This document shows, one piece after another, positions 44,918 to 54,013 of a stretch of DNA of 64,000 bases. A model generated the notes under the pieces. That model was not told where the DNA came from. It did no database searches and saw nothing but the letters and a program-made list of their open reading frames with translations. The translations under genes were made by a program, and so were the position numbers. Numbering within the stretch: position 1 is the stretch's first letter; each line of letters opens with the position of its first letter. The DNA comes from Aquabacter sp965279295 (GTDB taxonomy: Bacteria; Pseudomonadota; Alphaproteobacteria; Rhizobiales; Xanthobacteraceae): NCBI GenBank assembly GCA_965279295.1, contig CBDIHQ010000016.1. The stretch is one strand, 5' to 3'.

Positions 44918-44933
44918 ACACCATATTTAGTAG
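44918..44933. promoter_or_regulatory. Candidate NrdR box 1
   Basis: ACACCATATTTAGTAG matches 12 of 16 positions of the general NrdR box (ACACWATATATWGTGT). It lies upstream of the ribonucleotide reductase gene, the usual NrdR target, and pairs with a second box 31 bp downstream. Confidence 0.5.
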
Positions 44934-44948
44934 GTGAACGGCCTTTCG

Positions 44949-44964
44949 GACCCTAAATCTGTGT
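44949..44964. promoter_or_regulatory. Candidate NrdR box 2
   Basis: GACCCTAAATCTGTGT resembles the NrdR box more weakly (best in the right half, TGTGT). Its centre is 31 bp, three helical turns, from that of box 1, the kind of in-phase spacing seen for tandem NrdR sites. It abuts the TTGACG hexamer proposed as -35. Confidence 0.4.
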
Positions 44965-44993
44965 TTGACGCGAACGCCAGACTCGCACTAGCT
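44965..44993 (+). promoter_or_regulatory. Candidate nrdJ promoter
   Basis: TTGACG and CTAGCT are separated by 17 bp, close to the rhizobial CTTGAC-N17-CTATAT form. It lies about 175 bp before the nrdJ ATG inside the 392-bp gap 44776-45167. The long leader between promoter and gene shows no B12-riboswitch box that I can find. Confidence 0.4.
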
Positions 44994-45167
44994 TTCGTCT
45001 CCTAGGCGGCGGGAACGTCCTGACCACAGGTCGGGCGAGACTGTCTGCCTTTCCAAACACAGCAGCCCAGGTTCCGGGGCGGCGCGAGCCGTCGCACCGA
45101 TTGTTGCGTCGTGGCTGTCGCCCTTTTGAGCCATACTTGCCCCTGGGGGGCTGAGGAGTTTTCGGTC

Positions 45168-48100
45168 ATGCGCGTCGAACGTCGCTATACGACAGACGGT
45201 CAGTCGCCCTACGCCGCCATCGCTTTTCGCGAGACGGTGAGCGAAATCCGCAACCCTAACGGGTCGGTGGTCTTCCGCCAGGAGGGCATCGAGGTGCCCG
45301 GCCAGTTCTCGCAGGTTGCGAGCGATATCCTCGCCCAGAAATATTTCCGCCGCGCCGGCGTACCCGCGCGCTTGAAGAAGGTGGAAGAGAATTCCGTCCC
45401 CTCCTTCCTGTGGCGTTCAGTGGCGGATGAGGCCGCGCTCGCGGACCTCCCCAAAGAGGAGCGTTTCGTCGGCGAACTCAGCGCCAAGCAGGTGTTCGAC
45501 CGTCTCGCCGGCACCTGGACCTATTGGGGCTGGAAGGGCGGCTATTTCGACAGCGAGGCCGATGCTCAGGCGTTCTTCGATGAGCACCGCTATATGCTCG
45601 CCATGCAGATGGTGGCGCCGAATTCCCCGCAATGGTTCAACACCGGCCTGCACTGGGCCTATGGCATCGACGGGCCGGGCCAGGGCCATTTCTACGTGGA
45701 CCATGAGACCGGCGTTCTGACCTCGTCGACCTCGGCCTATGAGCATCCCCAGCCGCACGCCTGCTTCATCCAGTCGGTCGCCGACGACCTCGTGAGCGAC
45801 GGCGGCATCATGGACCTGTGGGTGCGCGAGGCGCGCCTATTCAAGTATGGCTCAGGCACCGGCTCAAATTTCTCGTCCCTGCGCGGCGAGGGCGAAAAGC
45901 TCTCCGGCGGCGGGCGCTCCTCCGGCCTCATGAGCTTCCTGAAGATCGGCGACCGTGCGGCGGGCGCCATCAAGTCCGGCGGCACCACGCGCCGTGCCGC
46001 CAAGATGGTGGTGGTCGACGCGGACCATCCCGACATCGAAGCCTATGTCGACTGGAAGGTGATCGAGGAGCAGAAGGTCGCGGCTCTCGTCACCGGCTCG
46101 AAGATCAACGCCAAGCACCTCAAGCTGGTGCTGAAGGCCTGCGTCAACTGCGAGGGTGACGGCGACGCCTGCTACGATCCCGAGAAAAACCCGGCGCTGA
46201 AGCGCGAGATCAAGACAGCCCGCAAGGCTGGCGTCGCAGATGCCGCGATCCGGCGCGTGATCCAGTTCGGTCGCCAGGGCTACACCGAAATTGACCTCGC
46301 GATTTACGACACCGATTGGGACGGCGAGGCCTATCTCACGGTCGCAGGCCAGAATTCCAACAATTCCGTTCGCGTCACCGACGACTTCCTGCGGGCGGTC
46401 GAGGCGGATGCCGACTGGGATCTGATCCGTCGCATCGACGGCAAGGTCCATAAGACCATCAAGGCCCGCGAACTGTGGGAGAAGATCGGCTCGGCGGCCT
46501 GGCATTGCGCCGACCCCGGCATCCAGTTCCACACAACGGTGAACGACTGGCACACCTGCCCGGCGGGCGGCGAGATCCGAGCGTCCAATCCGTGCTCGGA
46601 ATACATGTTCCTCGACGATACGGCCTGCAATCTCGCCTCGCTGAACCTGCTTCAGTTCCGCGATGCCGAGAAGCGGTTCGACGTGGAGAGCTTCGAGCAT
46701 GCGGTCCGGCTGTGGACCGTGGTGCTGGAAATCTCTGTGCTGATGGCTCAGTTCCCCTCGCGCCAGATCGCCGAACTCTCCTACCAATACCGCACGCTCG
46801 GCCTGGGCTACGCCAATATCGGCGGCCTGCTGATGTCGTCCGGCATTCCTTACGATTCGGCGGAAGGCCGCGCCATCTGCGGCGCCATATCGGCCATCAT
46901 GACCGGCATCTGCTACGCCACCTCCGCCGAAATGGCGCGGGAGCTGGGCGCCTTCCCGCAGTACGATGCCAATGCGGATTCCATGCTGAAGGTGGTCCGC
47001 AATCATCGCCGCGCGGCTTATGGCGAGGCGACGGGCTATGAAGACCTCGCCGTTGCCCCGGTGCCGCTGGACCATGCCTCGTGCAAGGACGGCCGCATCG
47101 TCGCCCACGCCAAGGCGGCCTGGGACAAGGCGCTCGCCATGGGCGAAGCGCATGGCTATCGCAATGCGCAGGTCTCGGTGATCGCCCCCACTGGCACCAT
47201 CGGTCTCGTGATGGATTGCGACACCACCGGCATCGAGCCGGACTTCGCTCTGGTGAAGTTCAAGAAGCTGGCCGGCGGCGGCTATTTCAAGATCATCAAC
47301 AACGCCGTGCCCGAGGCGCTGCGCGCGCTCGGTTACGGCGAGGCGCAGATCGCCGAGATCGAGGCTTATGCGGTGGGCCATGGCTCACTGGCCCAGGCCC
47401 CGGCCATCAACCACGGCTCGCTCAGGGCGAAGGGCTTCGACGACGCGGCCATCGCCAAGGCCGAGGCGGCGGTGAAGACCGCCTTCGACATCAAGTTCGC
47501 TTTCAACCGCTGGACCTTCGGCGAGGAGTTCCTGGTCAAGAAGCTCGGCGTCAGCGCGTCGCAGCTTGCCGATCCGAAGTTCGACCTCCTGGTCCACCTC
47601 GGCTTCTCCAAGCCGGATATCGAAGCTGCGAACGTGCATGTGTGCGGCGCCATGACCCTTGAAGGCGCGCCCTTCCTGAAGGCGTCGCACCTGCCGGTGT
47701 TCGATTGCGCTTCGCCCTGCGGGCGCATCGGCAAGCGGTCCCTCTCCGTGGAAAGCCATATCCGCATGATGGCGGCGGCGCAGCCGTTCATCTCGGGGGC
47801 TATTTCCAAGACCATCAACATGCCGAACGACGCCACGGTCGATGATTGCAAGGCGGCGTATCTGCTCTCCTGGCGTCTCGCGCTGAAGGCCAACGCGCTC
47901 TATCGCGATGGCTCTAAGCTGTCCCAGCCCCTCAACGCCCAGCTTGTTGCGGATGACGAGGACGAGGACGACGCCATCGAGGCGTTGGTCGCCCAGCCGA
48001 ACGCCGCCCGCACGGCGACGGTCACTGAGAAGATCGTCGAGCGGGTGGTGGAACGCATCGTCGAGCACCGCGTGCGTGAGCGCGAGAAGATGCCCGACCG

Positions 48101-48866
48101 CCGCAAGGGCTACACCCAGAAGGCGGTGGTGGGCGGCCACAAGCTCTATCTGCGAACCGGCGAATATGACGATGGAAGCCTCGGCGAAATCTTCATCGAC
48201 ATGCACAAGGAGGGGGCGGCCCTCCGGTCGTTGCTGAACAATTTCGCCATCGCGATCTCGCTCGGTCTTCAGTACGGCGTGCCGCTTGAGGAATATGTCG
48301 ACGCCTTCACCTTCACCCGCTTCGAGCCTGCGGGCCCGGTGCAGGGCAACGACACCATCAAGTTCGCCACCTCGATCCTCGACTATGTGTTCCGTGAACT
48401 GGCGGTGTCCTATCTCGAGCGCAGCGACCTCGGCCATGTGGACCCCTCCGAAACCGGCTTCGATGCCCTCGGCAAGGGTGTGGACGAAGGCAAGGCCCCA
48501 GGCACCCGCATGGTCTCAAAGGGTCTGGTGCGCGGCAAGCCGGTCAATCTCGTCGCCGCTCCCCATGACCTGCGCAGCAGCGCCGACAACGTGACCATGC
48601 TGCGGCGGGCCGACGGGGCGACCGCTCTAAAGGCTGAGCCTGAGGTTGGCCTCGCAGAAGAGGTAGAGATCGAGGCAGCTGCGGAAAGCATCCTCGAAAA
48701 GGCGCTTCCCTGGAGCGCCGGCGCCCGCAAAGCAGAGCGCCGCGCCGAGGCCCGCGCCCGTGGCTATGAGGGCGAAGCCTGCCCCGAGTGCGCCAACTTC
48801 ACCATGGTGCGCAACGGCACCTGCATGAAGTGCGACACCTGCGGTTCGACCACTGGGTGCAGCTGA
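45168..48866 (+). CDS. nrdJ: Vitamin B12-dependent (class II) ribonucleotide reductase
   Basis: A 1232-aa adenosylcobalamin-dependent enzyme that makes deoxyribonucleotides with or without oxygen. Active-site segments are PQPHACFIQSV, GTGSNFSSLRGEGEKLSGGG, ASNPCSEYMFLDDTACNLASLNL and ISVIAPTGTIG-like VSVIAPTGTIGLVMDCDTTGIEPDF. The C terminus ECANFTMVRNGTCMKCDTCGSTTGCS supplies the cysteine cluster that re-reduces the active site. The start at 45168 (MRVERRYTTDGQSPYAAI) is preferred to 45111 since AGGAG precedes it and homology begins there. No other reductase gene is in the window, and the upstream gap holds candidate NrdR boxes. Confidence 0.97.
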   Translation: MRVERRYTTDGQSPYAAIAFRETVSEIRNPNGSVVFRQEGIEVPGQFSQVASDILAQKYFRRAGVPARLKKVEENSVPSFLWRSVADEAALADLPKEERFVGELSAKQVFDRLAGTWTYWGWKGGYFDSEADAQAFFDEHRYMLAMQMVAPNSPQWFNTGLHWAYGIDGPGQGHFYVDHETGVLTSSTSAYEHPQPHACFIQSVADDLVSDGGIMDLWVREARLFKYGSGTGSNFSSLRGEGEKLSGGGRSSGLMSFLKIGDRAAGAIKSGGTTRRAAKMVVVDADHPDIEAYVDWKVIEEQKVAALVTGSKINAKHLKLVLKACVNCEGDGDACYDPEKNPALKREIKTARKAGVADAAIRRVIQFGRQGYTEIDLAIYDTDWDGEAYLTVAGQNSNNSVRVTDDFLRAVEADADWDLIRRIDGKVHKTIKARELWEKIGSAAWHCADPGIQFHTTVNDWHTCPAGGEIRASNPCSEYMFLDDTACNLASLNLLQFRDAEKRFDVESFEHAVRLWTVVLEISVLMAQFPSRQIAELSYQYRTLGLGYANIGGLLMSSGIPYDSAEGRAICGAISAIMTGICYATSAEMARELGAFPQYDANADSMLKVVRNHRRAAYGEATGYEDLAVAPVPLDHASCKDGRIVAHAKAAWDKALAMGEAHGYRNAQVSVIAPTGTIGLVMDCDTTGIEPDFALVKFKKLAGGGYFKIINNAVPEALRALGYGEAQIAEIEAYAVGHGSLAQAPAINHGSLRAKGFDDAAIAKAEAAVKTAFDIKFAFNRWTFGEEFLVKKLGVSASQLADPKFDLLVHLGFSKPDIEAANVHVCGAMTLEGAPFLKASHLPVFDCASPCGRIGKRSLSVESHIRMMAAAQPFISGAISKTINMPNDATVDDCKAAYLLSWRLALKANALYRDGSKLSQPLNAQLVADDEDEDDAIEALVAQPNAARTATVTEKIVERVVERIVEHRVREREKMPDRRKGYTQKAVVGGHKLYLRTGEYDDGSLGEIFIDMHKEGAALRSLLNNFAIAISLGLQYGVPLEEYVDAFTFTRFEPAGPVQGNDTIKFATSILDYVFRELAVSYLERSDLGHVDPSETGFDALGKGVDEGKAPGTRMVSKGLVRGKPVNLVAAPHDLRSSADNVTMLRRADGATALKAEPEVGLAEEVEIEAAAESILEKALPWSAGARKAERRAEARARGYEGEACPECANFTMVRNGTCMKCDTCGSTTGCS

Positions 48867-48917
48867 CCCGGCTGACCGGGGTGGTTTCACCGCCCCGGCG
48901 CCGCATGAAATGACCAG

Positions 48918-48957
48918 AGGCGGGCATGCGGAACGGCATGTCCGCCTTCGCTTTTTC
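48918..48957 (+). terminator. Rho-independent terminator after nrdJ
   Basis: An 11-12-bp stem (AGGCGGGCATG / CATGTCCGCCT, one G-T pair) is followed by TCGCTTTTTC. It lies about 50 bp after the nrdJ stop. Confidence 0.75.
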
Positions 48958-49052
48958 CGGGCGATGCCGCCGGTGCGCGGTTTGGCGACCTTTCCGGAGG
49001 CGTCCGCATGCCTTAAGTGCGCGCCAAAGTTCACCCAAGTTCCGGCGCAGGC

Positions 49053-50675
49053 ATGATACGGCTCGACAATATCGGTAAGCAGAACGGCAAGCAGATCGTC
49101 TTCATCGAGGCGTCGATGGCTCTCCTCAAGGGGGAGAAGGTCGGCCTCGTGGGTCCCAATGGCGCGGGCAAGACAACGCTGTTCCGGATGGTCACCGGCC
49201 AGGAGCCCCCGGACGAAGGGCAGGTCTCGGTCGATCGCGGCATCACCATCGGTTATTTCAGCCAGGATGTCGGCGACATGGCCGGCCGCAGCGCGATGTC
49301 CGAGGTGATGGACGGCGCCGGCCCGGTGAGCAGCGTGGCCGCCGAACTCAAAGATCTCGAAACCGCCATGGGCGATCCCGACCGCATGGACGAGATGGAC
49401 CAGATCATCGAGCGGTACGGCGAGGTGCAGGCGCGGTTCGAGGAACTGGACGGCTATGCCCTGGAGGGCCGGGCGAGCGAGGTGCTCGCGGGTCTCGGCT
49501 TCAGCCAGGAGATGATCGCAGGCGATGTGGGCGCGCTCTCCGGCGGCTGGAAGATGCGCGTGGCGCTGGCCCGCATCCTCCTCATGCGGCCGGACGTGAT
49601 GCTGCTGGACGAGCCGAGCAACCATCTGGACCTGGAAAGCCTGATCTGGCTCGAGGCTTTCCTGAAGGGCTTCGATGGCGCGTTGATGATGACCTCGCAT
49701 GATCGCGCGTTCATGAACCGTATCGTCACCAAGGTGGTGGAGATCGACGGCGGCGCATTGACCACCTTTTCCGGCGACTACGACTTCTACGCCCAGCAGC
49801 GCACGCAGAACGAGAAGCAACAGCAGGCGCAGTTCGAGCGCCAGCAGGCGATGCTGGCCAAGGAAATCCAGTTTATCGAGCGGTTCAAGGCCCGCGCCTC
49901 CCATGCCGCGCAGGTGCAGAGCCGGGTGAAGAAGCTGGAGAAGATCGACCGCGTGGAGCCGCCCCGTCGCCGCGAGAGCGTGTCGTTCGACTTTCAGCCC
50001 GCGCCGCGATCCGGCGAGGATGTTGTCAGCCTGAAGAACGTGAACAAGAGCTATGGCGCGCGCAGCATCTACGAGGGGCTGGATTTCCACATCCGCCGCC
50101 GGGAGCGCTGGTGCGTGATGGGCGTCAACGGTGCCGGCAAGTCGACACTGCTGAAGCTGGTGACAGGCACGACCGCGCCGGATGGAGGAACGGTTGCCCT
50201 CGGGGGCAGCGTGAAGCTGGGGTATTTCGCCCAGCACGCCATGGACATCCTTGAAGGTGAGCGCACCGTCTTCCAGTCGCTTGAGGACGCCTTCCCCCAG
50301 GCCGGGCAGGGCTCTCTGCGCGCGCTCGCAGGCTGCTTCGGTTTTTCCGGGGACGATGTGGAAAAGCGATGCCGGGTGCTCTCCGGCGGCGAGAAGGCGC
50401 GGCTGGTGATGGCGCTGATGCTGTTTGACCCGCCGAATTTCCTGGTGCTGGACGAACCCACCAACCATCTCGACATCGGCACGAAGGAAATGCTGATCAA
50501 TGCGCTGGCGACCTATGAAGGGACCATGCTGTTCGTCTCGCATGATCGGCACTTCCTCGCCGCGCTCTCCAACCGCGTGCTCGAGCTGACGCCGGACGGC
50601 GTACACCAGTATGGCGGGGGCTATACGGAATATGTTGCGCGCACCGGCCAGGAGGCGCCGGGGTTGCGGGGCTGA
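49053..50675 (+). CDS. ABC-F family ATPase (ribosome-associated type)
   Basis: A 540-aa protein with two ABC ATPase domains and no membrane segments. Domain 1 has Walker A GPNGAGKTT (34-42), signature ALSGGWKMRVALARILL and Walker B VMLLDEPSNHLDLESL. A basic, charged linker (YAQQRTQNEKQQQAQFERQQAML...) joins it to domain 2 (GVNGAGKST; LSGGEKARLVMALML; FLVLDEPTNHLDI). This is the ABC-F layout, whose members act on the ribosomal E site; it resembles the YbiT/EttA-type housekeeping subgroup. The start at 49053 begins with conserved MIRLDNIGK. Exact paralogue assignment is not possible by eye. Confidence 0.93.
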   Translation: MIRLDNIGKQNGKQIVFIEASMALLKGEKVGLVGPNGAGKTTLFRMVTGQEPPDEGQVSVDRGITIGYFSQDVGDMAGRSAMSEVMDGAGPVSSVAAELKDLETAMGDPDRMDEMDQIIERYGEVQARFEELDGYALEGRASEVLAGLGFSQEMIAGDVGALSGGWKMRVALARILLMRPDVMLLDEPSNHLDLESLIWLEAFLKGFDGALMMTSHDRAFMNRIVTKVVEIDGGALTTFSGDYDFYAQQRTQNEKQQQAQFERQQAMLAKEIQFIERFKARASHAAQVQSRVKKLEKIDRVEPPRRRESVSFDFQPAPRSGEDVVSLKNVNKSYGARSIYEGLDFHIRRRERWCVMGVNGAGKSTLLKLVTGTTAPDGGTVALGGSVKLGYFAQHAMDILEGERTVFQSLEDAFPQAGQGSLRALAGCFGFSGDDVEKRCRVLSGGEKARLVMALMLFDPPNFLVLDEPTNHLDIGTKEMLINALATYEGTMLFVSHDRHFLAALSNRVLELTPDGVHQYGGGYTEYVARTGQEAPGLRG

Positions 50676-50847
50676 TCTGCCTCGCGGAATGGCTTTTGAT
50701 GTGCCGTAACGTCAGCTTCCGATGGGCTGGTACCGCCTCTTGCCTCCGGCAAGACATTGGCGGATATCCCTCTCTGTATCCGCGGTTCCACCAAGAGGCG
50801 GCGGCAAGACCATTGCCCACCCGCCCGTGACGCCCCTGGGGGAAATG

Positions 50848-51819
50848 ATGAAGCGCCTTGCCATCGCGTTGATCGCGCCTTTGTTCGCTGCCCTTCTCGC
50901 TTGGCCCGCCTGTGCCGAGGAATGGCCCACGCGGCAGCCGGTGAAAATCATCGCCCCGTTCGGGCCCGGCTCGACTCCTGATCTGGTCGCCCGGCTGATC
51001 GCCGATTATTTCCAGCAGAAGTTCGGCCAGACCTTCGTCGTCGAGAACAGGCCTGGTGCCAGCGGCAATCGCGGAACCGATGTGGTGGCGAAGGCGGAGC
51101 CGGACGGCTACACGATCGGCGTCTCCATCGGTGGCCCGCTCGGCGTAAACGCCATCCTATTCGGCAATCTGCCTTATGACCCGGCCAAGGATTTCGCCTT
51201 CATCAGCCTGCTGGTGACGCAGCCGAGCGCGCTGGCGGTCAACACCGAGCTTGGCGTCAATTCGGTGCCCGAGCTGATCGCGCTGCTGAAGAAAAATCCC
51301 GGCAAGTACAATTACGGCTCCATCGGCAACGGCTCTCTGTCGCAACTGGCCATGGAAGCGATCGCGCTGGCGAGCGGCACGAAGTTGGTGCATGTGCCCT
51401 ATAATTCCTCCCCTGCAGCTGTGACCGCGCTGATCCAGAACGATGTTCAGATCGCCTGCTTGCCCGCCATCTCCGTAACCTCGCTGGCGGGCACGAAACC
51501 CATCAAGATCCTTGCCATATCCGCCGCGAAGCCCTGGCCGCTGATGCCTGGCGTTCCCACGCTGAAGCAGGAAGGAATCGACGTGGAGGCCGAAGCCTGG
51601 AACGGCCTGATCGCCCCGGCGAAGACCCCGCAGGCCATCATCGACAAGCTGCGCGCCGCGACCATCGAGGCGCTGTCCAGCCCCGCGATCAAGGAGAAGC
51701 TGGCAGCGCAGCTCATGGAACCCATCCCCGGAACGGCGGAAGCGTTCCGCGCGCGGATCGACGCCGACCTCGCGCGCTGGAGCCAAGTGATCCGGGATGC
51801 CCATATCCAGGTGAACTGA
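50848..51819 (+). CDS. Tripartite tricarboxylate transporter-type (Bug/TctC) binding protein
   Basis: A 323-aa periplasmic binding protein of the Bug family. Residues 1 to about 21 are a signal peptide (MKRLAIALIAPLFAALLAWPACA/EE). The mature chain has the family hallmarks YPxxPVKIIAPFGPGS (here WPTRQPVKIIAPFGPGSTPDLVARLIAD), VVENRPGASGNRGTDVVAKAEPDGYTIGV and HVPYNSSPAAVTALIQNDVQ. No TctA/TctB membrane genes are adjacent, which is common for Bug proteins. The ATG at 50848 has GGGGGA four bases before it; 50845 is an equally possible start one residue earlier. Ligand unknown (a carboxylate is likely). Confidence 0.9.
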   Translation: MKRLAIALIAPLFAALLAWPACAEEWPTRQPVKIIAPFGPGSTPDLVARLIADYFQQKFGQTFVVENRPGASGNRGTDVVAKAEPDGYTIGVSIGGPLGVNAILFGNLPYDPAKDFAFISLLVTQPSALAVNTELGVNSVPELIALLKKNPGKYNYGSIGNGSLSQLAMEAIALASGTKLVHVPYNSSPAAVTALIQNDVQIACLPAISVTSLAGTKPIKILAISAAKPWPLMPGVPTLKQEGIDVEAEAWNGLIAPAKTPQAIIDKLRAATIEALSSPAIKEKLAAQLMEPIPGTAEAFRARIDADLARWSQVIRDAHIQVN

Positions 51820-51904
51820 TCGCGGCCTGATTTTCGCACGGGCGCTTGAACCGGGCGGGCAGGGGGGCTAACCCTGCCGTGAGCGCGGCAATGCGGGGCG
51901 AAAC

Positions 51905-52624
51905 GTGCAGTTCATCGACACGTTTGATGCGTCATCCTTCCTCGACACCACCGCGAGCCTCACGGCCGCCTTTGTGCTGGGAACCCTGATCGGCGCCGAG
52001 CGGCAATATCGCCAGCGCAGCGCCGGTTTGCGCACCGTGGTGCTTGTGGCGGTCGGCGCCGCGTCCTTCGTCGACCTTGGCATGCGACTCACCGGTGCCG
52101 AGGGCGCGGTGCGCATCATCGCCTATGTGGTCTCCGGCATCGGCTTCCTTGGTGCCGGCGTGATCATGAAGGAAGGCATGAATGTGCGCGGCCTCAACAC
52201 CGCCGCGACGCTCTGGTCCTCCGCTGCAGTGGGCGCGTGCGCGGGGGCCGACCGGATCGCCGAGGCCGGGCTGATCACCCTCTTCATACTCGCCGGCAAC
52301 ACGCTGTTGCGACCGCTGGTCAACGCCATCAATCGCATTCCCATCGACGAGGGGACGTCGGAGGCGTCCTACGAGGTGCGGGTGCTCAGCGGACGCGATC
52401 ACGCTCCCAAGGTGCGCGAAAGCCTCCTCGCGCATCTCAAGAAGGCGAAATACCCGGTCGCGGACGTCGAGCATGTTCCAGGGGCGGATGCCACAACCAC
52501 GGAGGTGGTGGCGACGCTTGTCAGCACCACCGCGAACGCTGCGGAACTGGACGCGGTGGTCGCGACCCTGCGGCGCCTTCCGGGCGTGGTTCACGCCAGT
52601 TGGGAAGCCAGCACGGCGGATTGA
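51905..52624 (+). CDS. MgtC/SapB-family membrane protein
   Basis: A 239-aa protein with four to five N-terminal helices in the MgtC pattern: AAFVLGTLIGAERQYRQRSAGLRTVVLVAVGAASF, then GIGFLGAGVIMKEGMNVRGLNTAATLWSSAAVGACAG, both near-invariant in the family. A soluble C-terminal ACT-like part (about 150-239) follows. MgtC proteins are inner-membrane factors linked to growth at low magnesium and to F-ATPase regulation. The start is a GTG at 51905 with GGGGCG upstream. It is single, on the same strand as its neighbours. Confidence 0.9.
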   Translation: MQFIDTFDASSFLDTTASLTAAFVLGTLIGAERQYRQRSAGLRTVVLVAVGAASFVDLGMRLTGAEGAVRIIAYVVSGIGFLGAGVIMKEGMNVRGLNTAATLWSSAAVGACAGADRIAEAGLITLFILAGNTLLRPLVNAINRIPIDEGTSEASYEVRVLSGRDHAPKVRESLLAHLKKAKYPVADVEHVPGADATTTEVVATLVSTTANAAELDAVVATLRRLPGVVHASWEASTAD

Positions 52625-52711
52625 CGCTTCCACGGCCTTGAACCGTACAAGAGCGAGGGCTAGGCAGGAGGTTGCATATTCTGCCTCGCTTATTGCCTTG
52701 AAGGTCGCACG

Positions 52712-53989
52712 ATGGCCCAGTTGTTTCTTCTGCTTCTCGGCGCGCGGCTGATCCGCCGCAGATGGTGGGTCCTGGGCACGCTCGGGTTGATCTGGATGGC
52801 ACTCGGCACCCTGTTCTTCGCCGACGCCTTCATCGAGGAAATCCGCATCACGGTGCCCTATTTCGCGGCGCCTCTCTTATTTGACGCGTGCTTTTCCTTC
52901 TGCGGGGCCTTGCTGTTCAGTCATATACGCACGCTGCGGATCGCAAAGGGGCTGGTGTTCTTGGCGGTTGCCGGCCTGCTGATCCTGGCGCCCCGCCACA
53001 GCGCGATGGCGATAGGCATTCTCGTCGGCACGTTTCTGAGCATCGACGGCTTCTGGCGCGCGGGCAGCGCCATCGTGGTGCGCATTCCCGGCTGGCCCCT
53101 GTCCATGGTGAAGGGCGTGGTGGAACTTCTGCTCGGCATCTGGTCGCTCTCGCCTTGGCCCACCAATTATCGCGCCGAGGTGGGTTCGGATGTGGGATTG
53201 CTGCTGATGGTATCTGCGGCGGGCCTGCTCAGTCTCGCGCTGCGGCTACGCCACATGCCGCCCGATACGCCGCTTTCCTCCATCATCTCCAACGGCTGGC
53301 CGCAAATGCCCACGCCGGCGGAAATCATTGCGGGGCCGGAGGATGAGCCGGTCCCGCCCGTCCCGCCGCGCCGCCCCCGCGAGACGGCGACGGTGCATGT
53401 GTGGACGCCGACGGGCGGGCTCCCGGCCCTGCACCACGGCCTTAAACGCTATATCGCCGCCGTGGACGCGCAGGGCAACGTCTCGACCGGCCATTCCGCG
53501 CTCCAACTGCCGCCGGACACCTACATCAGCCATTATCCGGCGGTGGAGATCGACCACGGGCCGTCCGATTTCGCGCGCATTTTACGGGCAACGGAGGAAA
53601 ACGATGTCCCTGGCCTGTTCCAGCCCAATTATATCGAGGAAAGCGCGGGCTGGTGCCCCTCATCCTTCCAAGTGAAGATCAAGGATATCGATGGTGATGC
53701 CGTGCGCGCCTTCTGGGCGGTTTATCGGGAGGATAGCACCTACAACCTCACCTACCGCAACTGCTCCAGCGCGGTGGTGACGGCGTTGGATGCCGGGCTG
53801 GAGGGGGTCTTTGAAGAAGCCGCCCGCTCGCCGCGCTTCCTTGTGCGCCTGCTGGTCAGCACGGAGCTTCTGGTGGCGGGCATGTTGCGCCACCGCGCCA
53901 CCACCATGGCCTGGACGCCGGGGCTCGTGCTCGACTATGTCCGCGCGCTGTCACAGATCCTCAATATGCCACGGCCCAAGCCACGCTGA
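52712..53989 (+). CDS. HdeD-like membrane protein fused to a predicted cysteine-hydrolase domain
   Basis: A 425-aa protein of unknown function. Residues 1 to about 190 hold six hydrophobic helices in the HdeD/DUF308 style (RWWVLGTLGLIWMALGTLFF...; GILVGTFLSIDGFWRAGSAI). A Pro-rich linker (PVPPVPPRRPRE) leads to a soluble domain (about 225-400) with TGHSALQLPPDTYISHYP (His261) and TYRNCSSAVVTALDAGL (Cys351). His before Cys, with a YISHYP strand after the His, suggests a circularly permuted NlpC/P60 (papain-like) fold. Such domains cut peptides or amide bonds, or act as transferases. Membrane tethering and the linker suggest an envelope or cytosolic-face enzyme. The enzymatic role is inference. 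Confidence 0.8.
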   Translation: MAQLFLLLLGARLIRRRWWVLGTLGLIWMALGTLFFADAFIEEIRITVPYFAAPLLFDACFSFCGALLFSHIRTLRIAKGLVFLAVAGLLILAPRHSAMAIGILVGTFLSIDGFWRAGSAIVVRIPGWPLSMVKGVVELLLGIWSLSPWPTNYRAEVGSDVGLLLMVSAAGLLSLALRLRHMPPDTPLSSIISNGWPQMPTPAEIIAGPEDEPVPPVPPRRPRETATVHVWTPTGGLPALHHGLKRYIAAVDAQGNVSTGHSALQLPPDTYISHYPAVEIDHGPSDFARILRATEENDVPGLFQPNYIEESAGWCPSSFQVKIKDIDGDAVRAFWAVYREDSTYNLTYRNCSSAVVTALDAGLEGVFEEAARSPRFLVRLLVSTELLVAGMLRHRATTMAWTPGLVLDYVRALSQILNMPRPKPR

Positions 53990-54013
53990 GCCTCGGGTGG
54001 CCGGGGTAACGAA

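Noticed and set aside
44994..45167. B12 riboswitch in the nrdJ leader
   Set aside because: The expected B12 box (AGCCACTG-like) and the usual helices are not seen; the leader length alone is not enough.
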